DNA from: Acanthaster planci
Lineage: Eukaryota > Echinodermata > Asteroidea > Valvatida > Acanthasteridae
Direction: 5' to 3'
Length of the DNA: 64,000 bases
Assembly (NCBI RefSeq): GCF_001949145.1
Contig: NW_019091401.1
Coordinates: 1,062,139 to 1,126,138, forward strand
Translations under genes and position numbers: made by a program
Shown: positions 13,101 to 26,305 of the stretch, one piece after another
Position numbering within the stretch: the first letter of the stretch is position 1
How the letters are laid out: each line of letters starts with the position of its first letter
Notes under the pieces: model-generated
Database searches by the model: none
What the model saw: only the letters and a program-made list of their open reading frames with translations
What the model was told of the DNA's origin: nothing

Positions 13101-16100
13101 TGTTTAAATAGGGCCAACAAACAAGAAGTTGCGTTTGCTGTAACCAGTGCTCTAAAAAAAGATGGGTAGGGAGGACAAAATTGTCTACTTTTAAGCATGC
13201 TGTAGACTCTCCCATTGTTTCTGTACATTGCTTGCAGGTATTTGTTTAGATGTGTGTGTTTAAAGATGCTTTCAAGCAACTTTGTCTAGTTTTTTAACCT
13301 TAAAAAAATCAAGTATGTCAACTGCCTTTTCTACATGACCATGCACTGTACCTACATGTACCTGTACTTTGCCAGAATGTTATTCGGGTACATGTACAGG
13401 TAAGCAGATAGCAACACAGCATTTGGTTTGGTTGGTTGAATGCTACATGGAGCATTAGATCACAGGAAGTGGCCAATGTGTTACCTTTACAAGCAAATTA
13501 AGCATCCTAAAGTACACAGGGAAGAAGACATCAATGCGGCCTCTGTACAATGGTAAAAAGCCATGTCCGTTTGGCCTGACATTGAAACTGAAAGGATCTG
13601 ACATCTGTAGTAGTTTTTGTGTCAACAGCACAAATAAGTTACAATGGACTCTTAACGATTGCTGTGTTTGAGACCAGATTTACAATTCAGCGTATTATTT
13701 TGATGGATCGCAATCGCAGTTTAACCCTAGGGGCACACAAAATCCGTTCTTACATTTTGTAACTCAACCGTCACATCTTTGTGCCTCTGAGTTATTTATT
13801 TATTCATGTCGGACTGTTGGTAGTTAAAGTCATGTCACACCTACATTTTGCAAGCTATAAAATTTCAGACATAAGGCTCACTTGGAGTGAGAGTTAGAGT
13901 TAGAGAGAGTGTCAGAGTTAGGATGGAGGGTGCTTAAAAACCAAAAGTCTTTCATTCGCTGTGCTCATTTGGGGATAAAAGCTCTTGAAGTAAAGCTGTG
14001 ATATGAAGCGGAGGAGGCAGAATTGCCCCCTTCTTTCCTGAGAAGGTTCATTTTAAGTTTAATTTTAAACTAGCCAAGTTTTCATTAAACCATTTCTTTG
14101 TTCTGGGACTGCTGTCCTCGGTTCCTCCTTGAAAGTAAATCCTTGACAAGCCTTGAAGGCATCCATTATAACTTTGAAACTGTGAAATTTCAGTTCGGTC
14201 CAAGAAAGAGTTTACATATGCCTGTATGTGCTGGCATGTGCTTTGAGCTGAGTCAGTTTGAAAAGTTAACCCCTACAAAATACACACTTTTAGAGAATGT
14301 TATGTCCCATTGGATTTCCATAGAAAGGTGTGCCAAAGTGACCAGACACTGACCTCAGTGGAAAAGTCACTAAAATATCATTATAAACAGTGTCATAACA
14401 TTTAGAGAAAAACTTAGAGGGTTCTTCTGGAGTAAACATGTGCATATATTGCACCGCTAACATGTAATTCTACAGAGAAAGTGAGTTTCAAAACTGTGTC
14501 ACCAGGTGGGCTAGTTGTCAATATTTCTGTCTCGTGTTGGTGTTTCCTTCCGTCACTTCCAATTTTCACCATGTTGGCACATATATATTCGGCTGTTCTC
14601 ATTAATTGACTGTTGTTAATGTATATATTGACTGCAGGGTTGGATGGAGAAGACAGAGTTGTTCTACGGTGACTACCCACCATCATTTAGTAACAGCAAC
14701 AGCTCGGATCTCACCATTTTCCTGGATAACGTGTACATTCTCCCTCTAGCCTATCTGCTGACGACAATTGCTTACTTCCTGCTATCACTTCTGCTGATGG
14801 TGCAGTAGTAAGTAACATAACACAAACACAGTCCAGGCTGACGACCAGCTGCTGACCTAGTCCTCAGCTATGCATATGCAGGCCCACATACATGTATGGG
14901 GACGATAATAGAGACCAGTCCTCATTTCATTCATTTTATTATTCATTTATTATATCTCAGGTAATATAATAAACAACAATATAAAGAAACACAAATTAAG
15001 AACCAAACATGGACATATAGTACAGTGTTAACACCCCTGAGGGATTGCCAAAAAGCTAACCAAATCACTGTCTAATGGCTGTCCTAAAATGTTACCAGAT
15101 ACATAAAGAACGGAACACAGACAGTGACATAAAATTAACCTAGAATCAATTTTTAAAACAGAGGAAAAAGATTAAACAGGCATATAAACACTAAGTCTAG
15201 GACTAGTTACATTGAAGGACATGCATTTGAGGACTACAATCTTGAAAAGCTGTCCTTGCTGATGCAACCCTGTCCTCGCATGTGAAAGAATCGACAACAC
15301 CTCCACACACATCTGAAACTTATTATGTGGTCACTGTCACACTCTGGAAATTCAACGTCTGCTGTTGTTTCTGGTGAACTTTCAAACTGTATGTAAAACA
15401 AATCAACTGGACTGTTGTGCCACTTTCAAAGCCAAAGAAATAAAACATCCAAATACGTCATCCTATTGCAACTGCTGTACGACCAAGAATATTAGATTTC
15501 TGAAATCTGTCCCAGTGCATGTGACATACTTACTGTGTTTTGATTGGTCGCTTCTGCAGCACCGCTCGTGGCTTCAAGGAGAGCCTGGGTAACAAGGAGG
15601 ATTATCATTTCAAGTATTGCAACAAGGTCTTTGCAGCGTGGGACTTCTCGCTGACAGACGAGAAAAATGCCTACCTAAAGCATCGCAGCATCCACTACAT
15701 ATTCCAGGTTCGTATACTTGCACTTGCAAGGCGGCAGCACTCGCTGAACTCTCTGTTGCTGGAAACTTTCTGTCAAAAATGTCCAAATGAAGTCGGGCAT
15801 ACTTTTCTCAATGCACTTGAACTTGAACTTGCACTTGCAAGGCGGCAGCACTCGCTGAACTCTCTGTTGCTGGAAACTTTCTGTCAAAAATGTCCAAATG
15901 AAGTCGGGCATACTTTTCTCAATGCACACCAAAAGCTAATTGAGAGTGGGCTATTAGCTCCCTGCGGGAACAAGAGATGGCATTATTTAACATACGTGTA
16001 GCAACGATGTCATTTGGGAGGAAAGACGTGTGCACATGGAAGCACAGATGCCTGTGCAGTTGGCACAGGCTGCTGCCGAGCATGCTCGACCAGTCTTTGT

Positions 16101-19100
16101 CAAAATGTACGTGGGACATGCACACTAGTCCAGTTGAAAGGTTCCCACCAGCCTGTCGTTTCTTAGCAGGAGAGGGTACTTCTAGCTACTGTACAGTGGA
16201 TATCCCTATATATATGTATACATTTGTACATTTGTTCACAGGAGCCAAGCCACATTTTAGCCATGCAATCAATATGTAATTTTGATCTGTCATGTCAGAT
16301 ACATGTATTGACTCGATTTCAGCAAGGATGCCATCCTTTTCTTGTCAGGAATATTTAGTTCCGATCATATCCACATTTTCCATTCCAGACTGATCTTGAG
16401 GAAGCAAGGCAGAAGCTTGTACGAGCTAACAGGACCACATTGACGAAATGCAAACTATACATACTACGTCTCCTCCTCAATCTCATAGTCATAGCCATAC
16501 TGGGTGGCGCAGGCTATCTTATCTACTATACCACCAGCCTGTCCGTTCTGGTAAGTGTTACCGTCCTTGCTCGGTCAAACAACTGGGCCGAGAATCTCAA
16601 CATTCAAAGGAGTAGATGTTAGGGGAAGGGTCTCGGGCACTGTAATATCTCTGGGCTGCAAGAGTCACTTGTCAAGTTCAGGAAAAAACACTTGAACAAA
16701 NNNNNNNNNNNNNNNNNNNNNNNNNNNNNNNNNNNNNNNNNNNNNNNNNNNNNNNNNNNNNNNNNNNNNNNNNNNNNNNNNNNNNNNNNNNNNNNNNNNN
16801 NNNNNNNNNNNNNNNNNNNNNNNNNNNNNNNNNNNNNNNNNNNNNNNNNNNNNNNNNNNNNNNNNNNNNNNNNNNNNNNNNNNNNNNNNNNNNNNNNNNN
16901 NNNNNNNNNNNNNNNNNNNNNNNNNNNNNNNNNNNNNNNNNNNNNNNNNNNNNNNNNNNNNNNNNNNNNNNNNNNNNNNNNNNNNNNNNNNNNNNNNNNN
17001 NNNNNNNNNNNNNNNNNNNNNNNNNNNNNNNNNNNNNNNNNNNNNNNNNNNNNNNNNNNNNNNNNNNNNNNNNNNNNNNNNNNNNNNNNNNNNNNNNNNN
17101 NNNNNNNNNNNNNNNNNNNNNNNNNNNNNNNNNNNNNNNNNNNNNNNNNNNNNNNNNNNNNNNNNNNNNNNNNNNNNNNNNNNNNNNNNNNNNNNNNNNN
17201 NNNNNNNNNNNNNNNNNNNNNNNNNNNNNNNNNNNNNNNNNNNNNNNNNNNNNNNNNNNNNNNNNNNNNNNNNNNNNNNNNNNNNNNNNNNNNNNNNNNN
17301 NNNNNNNNNNNNNNNNNNNNNNNNNNNNNNNNNNNNNNNNNNNNNNNNNNNNNNNNNNNNNNNNNNNNNNNNNNNNNNNNNNNNNNNNNNNNNNNNNNNN
17401 NNNNNNNNNNNNNNNNNNNNNNNNNNNNNNNNNNNNNNNNNNNNNNNNNNNNNNNNTAGTGCAGTGTTTCAAAAAGGCAGTGCCATTTGGGACTTAGGCA
17501 AGAACATGTTATATTTATATGAGTCAGTTTGGCTGCGCTGTTGGGCCAAGTTCATGTACGTATTACTGTTCCTGAATGACCTCTGACTCACTTTATTTTG
17601 GGTATGTGCAGTTTAAATACCAAACTAGTTAACTGAGTTTAGTCAAATGCCAGGGCTCATGTATGTGTAAAGTGTTAAGTGTCGTGCATGCAGTTTTTTT
17701 CTCTTGACGTCTGAAAGCTGTTTTGTGCCTGTTGCAAAAGCAAGGCTAATGTGAACTGATGTATGGGATAGTCGAATGCAAATTCAAATGACCAATATTT
17801 CCCTTGAAGTGATAAAGTCCGTTCACTTCTGCTCTCCAGCTGAGTATCTGTTTCAAATTACTTTTGAATAATTTTGTCTGTGACAGTTGATATCACTGTC
17901 TTCGTTTTCTGATTCAGGTTATTTCTATGTGTGTGTTTTTTTCTAGCACTCCAACATGCCCATCACAGACAATGCCTTTGGAAGCCTCCTGATTGGCTAC
18001 CTTCCGTCCATCACCATCACCATACTCAATGGCCTGGTGCCCATGATCTTCAATATTGTGGTGCGGTTCGAGGACTACAGTCCTCAGTTTGAGATCAGCA
18101 TGACCCTGGTCAGGTACGCTGTATTTACAATGTGGTTGTGTATTTCCATCAGAGAAAATGCTGAGTCTTATGTAATTATTCAGTTGAATTGATTGACATG
18201 TGGCAGGGAGCCATGACAGCTTCAGTGTTCTTGTTTGAACAAAATAGTAGTGAAAAGAGAAACGTTTGACAGTAATGTGAATACGTCTTTGCTGTTATGT
18301 TCTGTTATGTAACTGTAATATACATGTACCTTGAGCTTGTTTACAGTTCACATGCTAAAGAAATAACACATGAGCAAACAGTGCAACTCACTGAACTCAA
18401 GTGAGACAGCAAATACCGCCATCTGTTGCCCCTGCATGGAGTTCATGGAAACAACAAAGGAAAGGATAATCTCATGACTCTACCCTTTGAAGGATTTTCA
18501 CATGCAGAGCTAGAAACACCTGCACAATCCCAGCTTCTGGCTTTATTCTGTGTTGACTCTCTGCTCATCCCGAATTTCTCCTTGTTTGCCATTTCTCCCC
18601 CCCCCTCCACAGGACCGTGTTCCTGCGTCTGGCATCCTTGGCCGTCCTGTTCTTCTCTCTATTTCCGCAGATCATCTGCGACGAAACGGCTCAGGATACC
18701 TGCGGCGTCTGCAGCCAAGGCAACCTGAAGGTAGGTAAACCAAGTCAGTTCATAAGACAAGCTGTACCCGATTATCATTGAGTAACCTGTACTGACTTGG
18801 CTGGGCACCACATAAGCATGAGACAATAATCTGCCCTATTTTGAAAAGAACGCTTATACAAATATAATATGGAACGAGGATGGATAGTGGTATCCAAGTA
18901 TTCTAAGTATTATGAATTGACAGAATAGTTTTGGAGGTTGAAGGAACTTCTTTTGTCAGCTCCCAATACCAAGGGAAGCTAAAATTTCCATTCAAACTAA
19001 ACCATGGTATATTTGTTTTAGCATACTTTATATGTACATTTAGTTGCCATAATGTGTTGCCATAGAGTTGTACACATTTAATTGCCATAACAAATTCAGC

Positions 19101-22100
19101 CATCGTTTGAAGTGCTGATCAAAATATGCTGCGTACTTGTGCGTATATGTGCGTACTACACTTGGGCAACTATTCCATGATCATTTTTAAAAAAAGTTCT
19201 TCGGAGAACATTTTAACTGCCAATCTGTGGATGAGGTGTATGAAAGCCAGACTGCATTATCTCATGGTAACGGTGACAATGAGCTTCTCTCAGTCATACA
19301 AGACAAGGCTATGAAGATGTGGTCTGTTTCCATTTCTGCTTCCTTTCCCCCAGTGTTGGGAGACCTACGTGGGCCAGGAATTCTACAAACTCTCCATCAC
19401 AGACTTTGCCGCCGTCACGCTGGTGGTGCTACTTTGGGAATTCCCTCGCAAGTGAGTCCTAATCTTCATGATTTTGATCTCTCGAAGATAAAAACTGTCA
19501 TGCTCATGTAACAAGTAGTTGTGTGCATTTATGGTTAGTATAACCTGGTACGTTATTGAAAATAATATTGTATCGGTGCTCAGACAAGAAGCCAATCCCC
19601 AAGGTTGTACCTCCCCCGCTCCCAAAAAAGAAAGCAGTTGTAATGTCTTGCCTACAAGAAATTCATCAGCAACCTTTGCACATGAAATATTCTGAGAATG
19701 GACAGAGCATATTGCCCCAAGTACTGAGTACCACACATGCAAAAGAGATGTCCTTGCACGGTGCTGCAGCAAACCTTTTACTTTACATGAAGTCCTGTTT
19801 AGCATTGTGTGTAGCCAGGCTTTTATTTCAACATTTAAGAAGAAAAACCATTTCACGCTGGTCGTTTTTCATTGAAATGTTACGGCTTAATTTACACAGT
19901 TTGATATGGCCCCTTGGTCTGGAATGTACTGCTCAACATGAGCAATCAGGTACACAGGTACCACCTGGTTACAGTCCACAGGCCTAGAGACAAAAAGTAA
20001 CGTGCACCGAATTCAGTTAGCGAAGGAGTCTGCCTGTTCACCGTGTCTGTTTTTTTCCTTCCTTTAACAGAATCGCAGCCAAGTATCTGCACTTTGGCTT
20101 AGTCCAAACCTTGGCCAAAATGGAGTTTGAGATTCCCAAGAATGTTCTGGCCATCGTGTACTCCCAGGCTCTCTGTTGGTAAGCCCTGTGAGGCAGTCAT
20201 ATGGCCCCTCCTTCCACCTCCTTTTACTTCAGTTTAGTCACCTTTGACCTCTCAGATAAAAGGCACATTAGGTGTTGATCACAAGACAAATTCAACCTCA
20301 TGACACTTTCATGTTTCACATCCTGGTCACATTTCACATCAACCCTCCTGCTTTAGGGCTCTGAAAACCTCCAGGTGAAGAGTTTCATGTAATTTGAAGT
20401 TAAAAAAGATTAAAATGTCACAATCCGGAAGTAATGTTGTTTTCCTTGAAAGGTTTTCACCTTATGTGCATTTCAAAGTCTCTTTTGTGTTAAAGGCTAA
20501 AAAAAGATGAAGCTCATGGCTGGCTGTTTTCAGCTACCCATAGCATAGCTTCTCATGGTTAGATGTAGGAGTGTGCCACTCTTAAAGGCATGTATTTCTG
20601 TGTATTTAGACTGCTTTATGGTGAAGGGTACTCTGGTAGACCTAGCATCAGAGCTCAGATACAGCGAATGAATGAGAGGTTATAAGAGGGCCAGCAGTAG
20701 GAGAGGTTAATGAAATGAGAGTGTGAAGTTAACCCTAACAGGTCTTCAGTCCATCCCCAGTTGGAGGATGGATGATTTTTAGGATGAATAAGTGAGGAAG
20801 AGCTCTTTTCATGTCAATTAATGTGGATGCTTGAAAAGGATGTATCAATAATGGATGTCTATATGTGGTTGTATTTTGGAAGGATTGGATCATTCTACTG
20901 CCCGTTCCTGCCAGCTATCAGCCTGTTCAAGTGCCTAATCTTCTTCTATCTCAAGAAGTGGAGCCTGCTGTACAACATGGTGCCGTCCTCACGGCCGTTC
21001 CGTGCCTCACGGTCAGGCATCTTCTTCATGGTCATTCTGCTGATCACATTCATGGGCTGCATCATACCGGTTGGATATTCAATCGGAGCGTGAGTAGTCC
21101 ATTTAACTTGTTTGATCTGATGAATGTTGAGTCTTGGAGTCTTTAAACTTGACCTCAAGTTTCTGGCAGATTATACAGTGTTGAGGAAAAGTGCTGTGTA
21201 CAGTCATGATGACATTCGATTGAAGGTTCACACGTCATGAATGTTTTATCGAGCACAAGTTACAGCCTGCACTAGGTTGCCAAGATTTTGTTTGTATTAA
21301 AATTTATTGTTATTCCTACCTGTTCTGTCAAATATCAGGGATATACATTTTGACCGAAGTCTGCTCCCCAGGTTTTGCAACTAGTTCAATTCTCAGTAAA
21401 TGTTCAGTGGAAACCAATCAGACTGAATTTGAGCCTACGACCTCCAGAGTAGTGTATCAATATTCCACTCACTGACCTATCGTGCTATGCACTGACAATT
21501 TTCATGATTGTCAAAGTCTCTGTGAGATCAACTACATGGAACAGAATATTGAAGAGGGTGAAACACGTGTGCAGTGCTTGGAAGGTCACAGGTTCAACTC
21601 TTACAACAGTCGACTTTAATGATCATTTAAAACCAAATTGATGCAAATGTTCATCAACATCTGCTGACTTCTGCTGCCATGTTGGTTTGAATATTTCTAA
21701 CCAACTGTGGCAATTCGGGGTTCAAGACATCTGCACTAGCAAGGAAGAGGTCGTGGCTTTGAAATCCACCTCAACCAGCTTGTGAATTTTTCTCTCAAGC
21801 TGTTACACAGCACTGAGTATGCATTTGTTTTCAAACAAGTTAGTGAACGGTAAAGCTCCGTATTAATATTGAATATAGTCAGTTGGACCATATGATTTGA
21901 AGGTTTGCACAGTGGACATTGTAAGACAAAGGTTTGTACTGTCGCCATGTATCTCGTTTGTGACTTAGGTTAGTTGGACAGTTTAACCATATTGTTTGAT
22001 TGTTTTATTGCATAGTTCTTCTATACTTTGCCCTGTTTTCTGCACAGCATTGAGCCTTCCCGGGGGTGTGGGCCGTTCCGCGGCCAATCCACCATGTGGG

Positions 22101-23872
22101 GGGTCATCACCACCACCATCGAGCAGTTCAACAACTTCTTTGAGGAAATCTTCAAGTTCTTGGGCTCAGCATCTTTTGTTGTGCCTTTCATTGTCATTCT
22201 CTTGTAAGTAGTCTTGTAGTAGGACTTGGACCCACTTGATAACAACGTCATTAATGCTGCGCACAAGCGTGTCAGGTATTACCCTGTCCATTGACAGATG
22301 AGAAGCACCCTTCTACTTAACTGTCCAATGTCCAGCTACATTACCCACCAAGGTGGTTTGCTGCACCTTGCTCTGATTGGTTCCTTGTGTGCACAAAACC
22401 ATCACCACCAAGTGGTTCTCTTTTATTAGAACTTCTTGTTTATTGGGGATTGTCCGGGTAAAAGGGGACTTTGCAGCATTGTTCAGAGGGAAGAAGCAAA
22501 GAAGGTTGAACACCACTACTTTTTTATGGTTTTCCTTTTATATCCTTTACTGCAGCACTTGAAAGATAGAGCGTTCCTCCCTCAGCCACTTTCAGCATTT
22601 GTGACCCAAAGCAATGAAATGAGTCTTAAGTTACCCAAACTACTCCAGAGTCAAAGACCTCTTAAAACCATATATTGCACATTGGAAAATCACTAGGGAT
22701 GGGCAAAATTTTTCCCATATTACATCCTCTTTTATAAGAAAGTCAGAGTGAGTTATATAGTATGACCAAGAGCTCCACACACCTTTTTTAAGGCACATGG
22801 GTTAATGAAAAACTAAAAAAAGGGTCTTTAAACATACTTTCTTTGGATCCAGTCATATTTCTCATAATTATGATAGTATTACAGGATTTCATCTTTTGAA
22901 CAGGGTTTGTAAGACACAGTAATGCCATGGCCCTCATTTTATAGCAAGTCTATCCTGATGATTGATACAAGGGATGAATACTTACCGAAATCTCCTCATT
23001 TGGATTTCCATACAGGCTGATACTGTATTACTACCACGCCATTGCCTCCGCCCACAATGAGCTCGTGAACCGGCTGAAAGAGCAGCTTGTGATGGTAAGT
23101 TGGCAATTGTTCACCGGTACTTGGCACCCAGTTATGAGAGGGCTGACCGGTTTGTTACCGTTTAATTTTTGTGCCCTCTTTGCATGTGCTGGTCCTTCTT
23201 TATAAAGATAAATCACATTTGTGTTCACAAATACTTTGGTTTATCAAGGAAATATGAACTGTAATGATAGCATGATGCTACATGTATTTCTTGTATTTGT
23301 GATTTTTAAAGGAAGTTACACACCTTTGTTGGGTAGAGGAAGGAATGATTTAAATATTTGGTTGATGACAAAATTTAAAGCTTAAACTTCAAGTTCTGAG
23401 ATTAGTGCCTGCAATTTAAAAATTTAAGAATATCAATAAAGCGAAGCGTTCAAGAACCGTTGCCTTAATGACTAATCTGGCAAACAGAATTAGAGACCAT
23501 TGCCTTGGTCCCAACATACTCATGCATAGATGGTATGTACGTGGAATACTTACAGTAGGGTGTAGTGACTTGTCAACTTGAGCTTCTGGTTACTGCAAGT
23601 CATAAGAACAGACGTAAACATTGTGCCACCAATGCCATCCAGCAATGGCATCTCCTCTGATCAGTCACAATCAATCTTTTCCTTTCTTTGCATTTTAGGA
23701 GGGACGCGACAAGCACTTCTTGCTGACGCGACTGCATGAGCTGGAACCCAACACCAAGGGGCACAAGAAGCGCAGTGTCCTGCCCAAGAAAACTGAGACT
23801 CACCCTCCAAAGCACCCCTCTCAGGCCTGGTCCGGAGGCGGACCCATGGAAGCTCACCCCTTCTCCACCTAG
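1150..23872 (+). CDS. TMC7-like: Transmembrane channel-like protein, TMC5/TMC7 type (complete, 17 coding exons)
   Basis: A multipass TMC-family membrane protein; the family forms or regulates ion channels, including the mechanotransduction channel of hair cells. Exons: 1150-1156, 3062-3476, 10160-10229, 10777-10858, 11366-11500, 12302-12396, 14638-14807, 15560-15707, 16389-16550, 17947-18113, 18613-18730, 19354-19451, 20071-20178, 20883-21089, 22048-22203, 23016-23094, 23699-23872. They sum to 2,391 nt, all phases agree, and they encode 796 residues. Residues 1-140 are a hydrophilic, partly acidic N-terminus. The pre-TM1 segment WKRFKEKMYDLVLTFEVW precedes KFGTAVVSYFVFLKW. EDYHFKYCNKVFAAWDFSL is TMC7-like, and the TMC signature CWETYVGQEFYKL starts near residue 524. 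Later come WSLLYNMVPSSRPFRAS and an extracellular RGCGPF. About ten hydrophobic segments are spread over residues 190-730. The C-terminal tail is basic and proline-rich and ends at TAG 23870-23872. The family's usual length is about 700-1,000 residues. TMC7 is the closest human relative from memory; orthology against TMC5 is not settled. An N gap lies in intron 9, but flanking phases and family alignment suggest no exon is lost. Confidence 0.93.
3620..3790. repeat. Interspersed repeat, copy 1 (second copy at 29950-30110)
   Basis: This segment and 29950-30110 share a run of near-identical blocks: a gaaaac/cccac block, a caggta-ggactgaaaaccc block, then caatcc(c/a)catgtggaccga. Here it continues with gggaatcgaacccgg, which looks like the antisense of a tRNA B-box. 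A degenerate tRNA-derived SINE is the likely source. The boundaries are approximate. Confidence 0.55.
4761..5547. mobile_element. Minisatellite enclosed by 39-bp inverted repeats (MITE-like unit)
   Basis: The left arm (4761-4799) begins gtgatgtgatctgcaaa. The right arm (5509-5547) is its reverse complement, with 36 of 39 positions matching. The four bases AAAT lie immediately outside both ends (4757-4760 and 5548-5551), which could be a short target duplication or chance. The interior is almost entirely the 22-bp minisatellite listed separately. No transposase is encoded. Confidence 0.65.
4879..5500. repeat. 22-bp minisatellite, about 27 units
   Basis: Tandem units of tctaggttgtctacaacatg(aa) with small variants: ATAAA for ATGAA, TTTAGG for TCTAGG, and several units with an inserted ctacagta. 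Units abut directly with no unique spacers, so this is a minisatellite and not a CRISPR array. Variant units cluster, which suggests local duplication of multi-unit blocks. Confidence 0.9.
5569..6049. mobile_element. Fold-back-like non-autonomous transposon with GACTTGAGTC-type repeats
   Basis: The ends are inverted copies of CAGAGTTGTGACTC: agagttgtgactc at 5570-5582 and gagtcacaactct at 6037-6049. A perfect 7-bp direct repeat GGTTGAT flanks the element (5562-5568 and 6050-6056), consistent with a target-site duplication. Both halves are dense in short complementary words such as cttgacttgagtc and acttgactcaagtc, so each half is an internally repetitive arm. No coding capacity is seen. Confidence 0.65.
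10442..10464. repeat. Short GT microsatellite
   Basis: A run of gtgtgtgtgtgtgtgt lies in TMC intron 3. It is ordinary simple sequence. Confidence 0.85.
12397..14637 (+). other. TMC intron 6, no further gene seen
   Basis: The interval runs from donor GTGAGT at 12397 to acceptor CTGCAG at 14637. The longest open frames are low-complexity or lack family features. No element with clear ends was found. Confidence 0.6.
15721..15927. repeat. 111-bp tandem duplication just inside TMC intron 8
   Basis: A block of about 96 bp starting cacttgcaaggcggcagcac at 15721 recurs at 15832, a period of 111 bp. The two copies look identical over most of their length and are joined by a short cttgaacttgaa linker. 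The array starts about 14 bp after the exon 8 donor (15708). Because 111 is a multiple of three, the exon 8 reading frame stays open through both copies, to a stop at 15999-16001. Confidence 0.9.
16701..17456. other. Assembly gap (756 Ns) in TMC intron 9
   Basis: The run of Ns lies between TMC exons 9 (ends 16550, phase 0) and 10 (starts 17947, phase 0). The encoded protein reads continuously across it compared with the family, so a lost coding exon is unlikely. Apparent open frames across the gap are artefacts of the Ns. Confidence 0.98.
21410..21490 (-). repeat. Degenerate tRNA-derived SINE fragment in TMC intron 14
   Basis: Read on the minus strand, the segment contains a tRNA A-box-like stretch (taggtcagtgagtgg) followed about 35 bases later by a B-box-like ggtcgtaggctcaaattc. 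The clover-leaf is not convincingly complete, so it is called a SINE remnant and not a tRNA gene. Confidence 0.35.
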
Positions 23873-24556
23873 TCCTGAAAAATTGTTTCCTTTAAAAAAA
23901 TCCCCTTCACTATAGACCACTTCCAAATTGAAAAATGTCTTTTAAAATCATACAGTTGTAAGTTGCCAGAGCCACTTTTTTGAATGAAAGGTTCGGTCCA
24001 TTATTTAGAGTTAAGTAAATAGTAACTGCCGACTTATAGTGGAGGAGCATACTTGGTTTAAACTCCCAGTGAATAAGTTCTTCCTGGAAAGCTCTCATTT
24101 TGAAGAAAGCAATGATGGGTCATTTCAAGCTATGAATCTAAAGATGCGTTTTTGGATGAGTGTCATTACTAGAGGAATGCACAAGCATTGACACAGCACG
24201 TGGTCAAGACGCTGAATTCAGGCATCATTCAAAACACGACTCAGCAATGTTTGATCTGAATTGAAATCCTAGAGTATTGTTTTTCCTCAGAATGTCCCGA
24301 ATTCACTGAGCTGAAACTTCATCAGGTTTGCTCCTAGGCACTCTTCTTTAGATTTGGAGTAATTTTGTTGCCTCAAAGGAGCATAATGCACAAATGACAA
24401 ATGATGGACTGTACCTTTAAGGCCTTTAAAAACACTAGTAGACAATTGGCAGGAACCTCCAACATTACTCACCCACATAAGTGTCCATTTTCATTAGGAT
24501 GCCAAGTGAAGTGATACATCAAAACAGAGAGCTCAGTTTGCTATAATGCAGACTAA

Positions 24557-24562
24557 AATAAA
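24557..24562 (+). terminator. First canonical AATAAA polyadenylation hexamer after the TMC stop
   Basis: AATAAA occurs 685 bases after the TMC stop codon. Further hexamers at 25408 and 26007 are equally possible, so the 3' end could be anywhere from about 24.6 to 26.0 kb. Confidence 0.35.
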
Positions 24563-26129
24563 TTACTGAGAGAAGTGGCCATAAGACTTATTTTGTGGGA
24601 TGCAATCACAAATTGTAGGTCAGATTTTATCACATACCACATTCATCCAGATTGGAAGTGCTGCTGTTGCTGAAATTTGTGAAACATAGAATGCTTTTTA
24701 GTAATTTGTAGTTTTTGGTTCAAAACACTGATAAACTGCACATAGAATTTACGTTTTATTCATTCACTGTAACCTCATTCAACAAAGCCCAGCCTGCAGA
24801 GTTCCTGTGATAATGTTTTCCTTTGAATGAAAAAGAAAGCCAGTCATTGCTGATATATTTCAAAAGAAGCAAAATTGTTCAATTGTTATGCTTTAAACTT
24901 GAGTGACAGATGTCACAAGTGAAATGTCAAATGTTTACGTGCATGCATTGTTTATTTATTTGTGTATAAAATTATCAGGAAGTTAGTGAAGTGTGAGCTT
25001 CCCCTTAGAGATGATACGTCCTGCAGGTGCCTGCCCACCGTAAACCTTTAGGCTAAATGACACGTCTTCCTCATCCATGTCCATCTGTGTAGCTCTAGTC
25101 CCACATTTTGAAGTGTGCACATTTCAAAATGTAGATGCTAGATAAACAATTTGTCACCCAACAACCGTGTATCCCACCTCTCAAATTAAAAACTTTAAAC
25201 ACAGGCATTGCTTAATATCAGCGAAAGTCATTTTGCTTTGAAAACAAATTAAAAGTAAAATCAGCAGTTGACATTTAGATACTTAATGAGTGACTTGTCA
25301 AACATACTGGTATTTTTTTTTCATTTTTACTTTGGAAATGTCTCATTTTTCATAAATTATTGTTACTCTTGTGATGTGTACCTTTTTCAACGAAAGAAGC
25401 CTTTGTAAATAAAAAAAATCTCAATTTGTTTATTTTGATAATAATGTCAAGAAAATGTCCGCCTTGTAAAATAATATAGATTTGGATGACTTATTTGTAT
25501 AAATTGTTTATAGTTTTCAGAAATATTCTTGATAGTTAATGCGGTTGATTTGTTCTTTGTATTCTGTACTTATTTCTGTACTTATTAGAATGTGTCTCTT
25601 GCTGCCTAAATAAGTTAAATTGGCAAAGATTGAAACGTGACTACGCATATTCATGCTTGGCGTTCATGCATGTCAGAGAACTATATTTTGGTGAAGAAAA
25701 TGTTCTGTGTATTACAAATGGCATGATCCACAACTGCTGTGCTGTGGAGAATGTTGATCACCAAGTCTTGTAAGATGACATTAAGTGTTTGGTTTTAGCA
25801 GTTGTAAACAGTGGTTTGATGTTTCTTGTGGAGCAGTCAGCAGTCTTCTGCTTGTCATTGTCCATTATTTCCACAAATTATTTTTGTGTTCATTAGTTCG
25901 TACTTACAATGCATTTAAAACATTTGTGACAAGTTGTTTTGAAAGACAATTTGCAAACACACCCAAGCTTAATTCCTGTATATATTGCTAGAAGCCAGCA
26001 AATTGCAATAAATACTTCCAATTCTTTTCCAAAGGTTTTATTTTACTCAGAAAATAGAAATTAAGGGCTTCCACTTATGACATCTGATGGATTAATGCTT
26101 CACTTTGATTTTAGTTTAAGGACTTACCG

Positions 26130-26305
26130 TGACTGTCTCAAAAGCACTGCATCACATGTGAAGCACTTGAAGCTGGAGGTTCGAGTCCCACCAGAGTACG
26201 CTTGTGGTATTTTTCACAGGCCTTCGGGGGCATACACTGAGTATACATTGTTAATACACGTCGGGCAGGACAAAAATCCAAAATTAATTTACATCTCCCC
26301 AGCGT
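26130..26305 (+). repeat. tRNA-derived SINE fragment
   Basis: A B-box ggttcgagtccc at about 26178-26189 is followed by the tail words catacactgagtatac, ttaatacacgtcgggcagg and aaattaattta. The same tail appears in the SINE copies at 48930-49600, so this is one family. The 5' tRNA-like part is degraded. Confidence 0.65.

Noticed and set aside
16678-17472. Long open frames on both strands across the first N run
   Set aside because: They consist of Ns and cannot support coding sequence.
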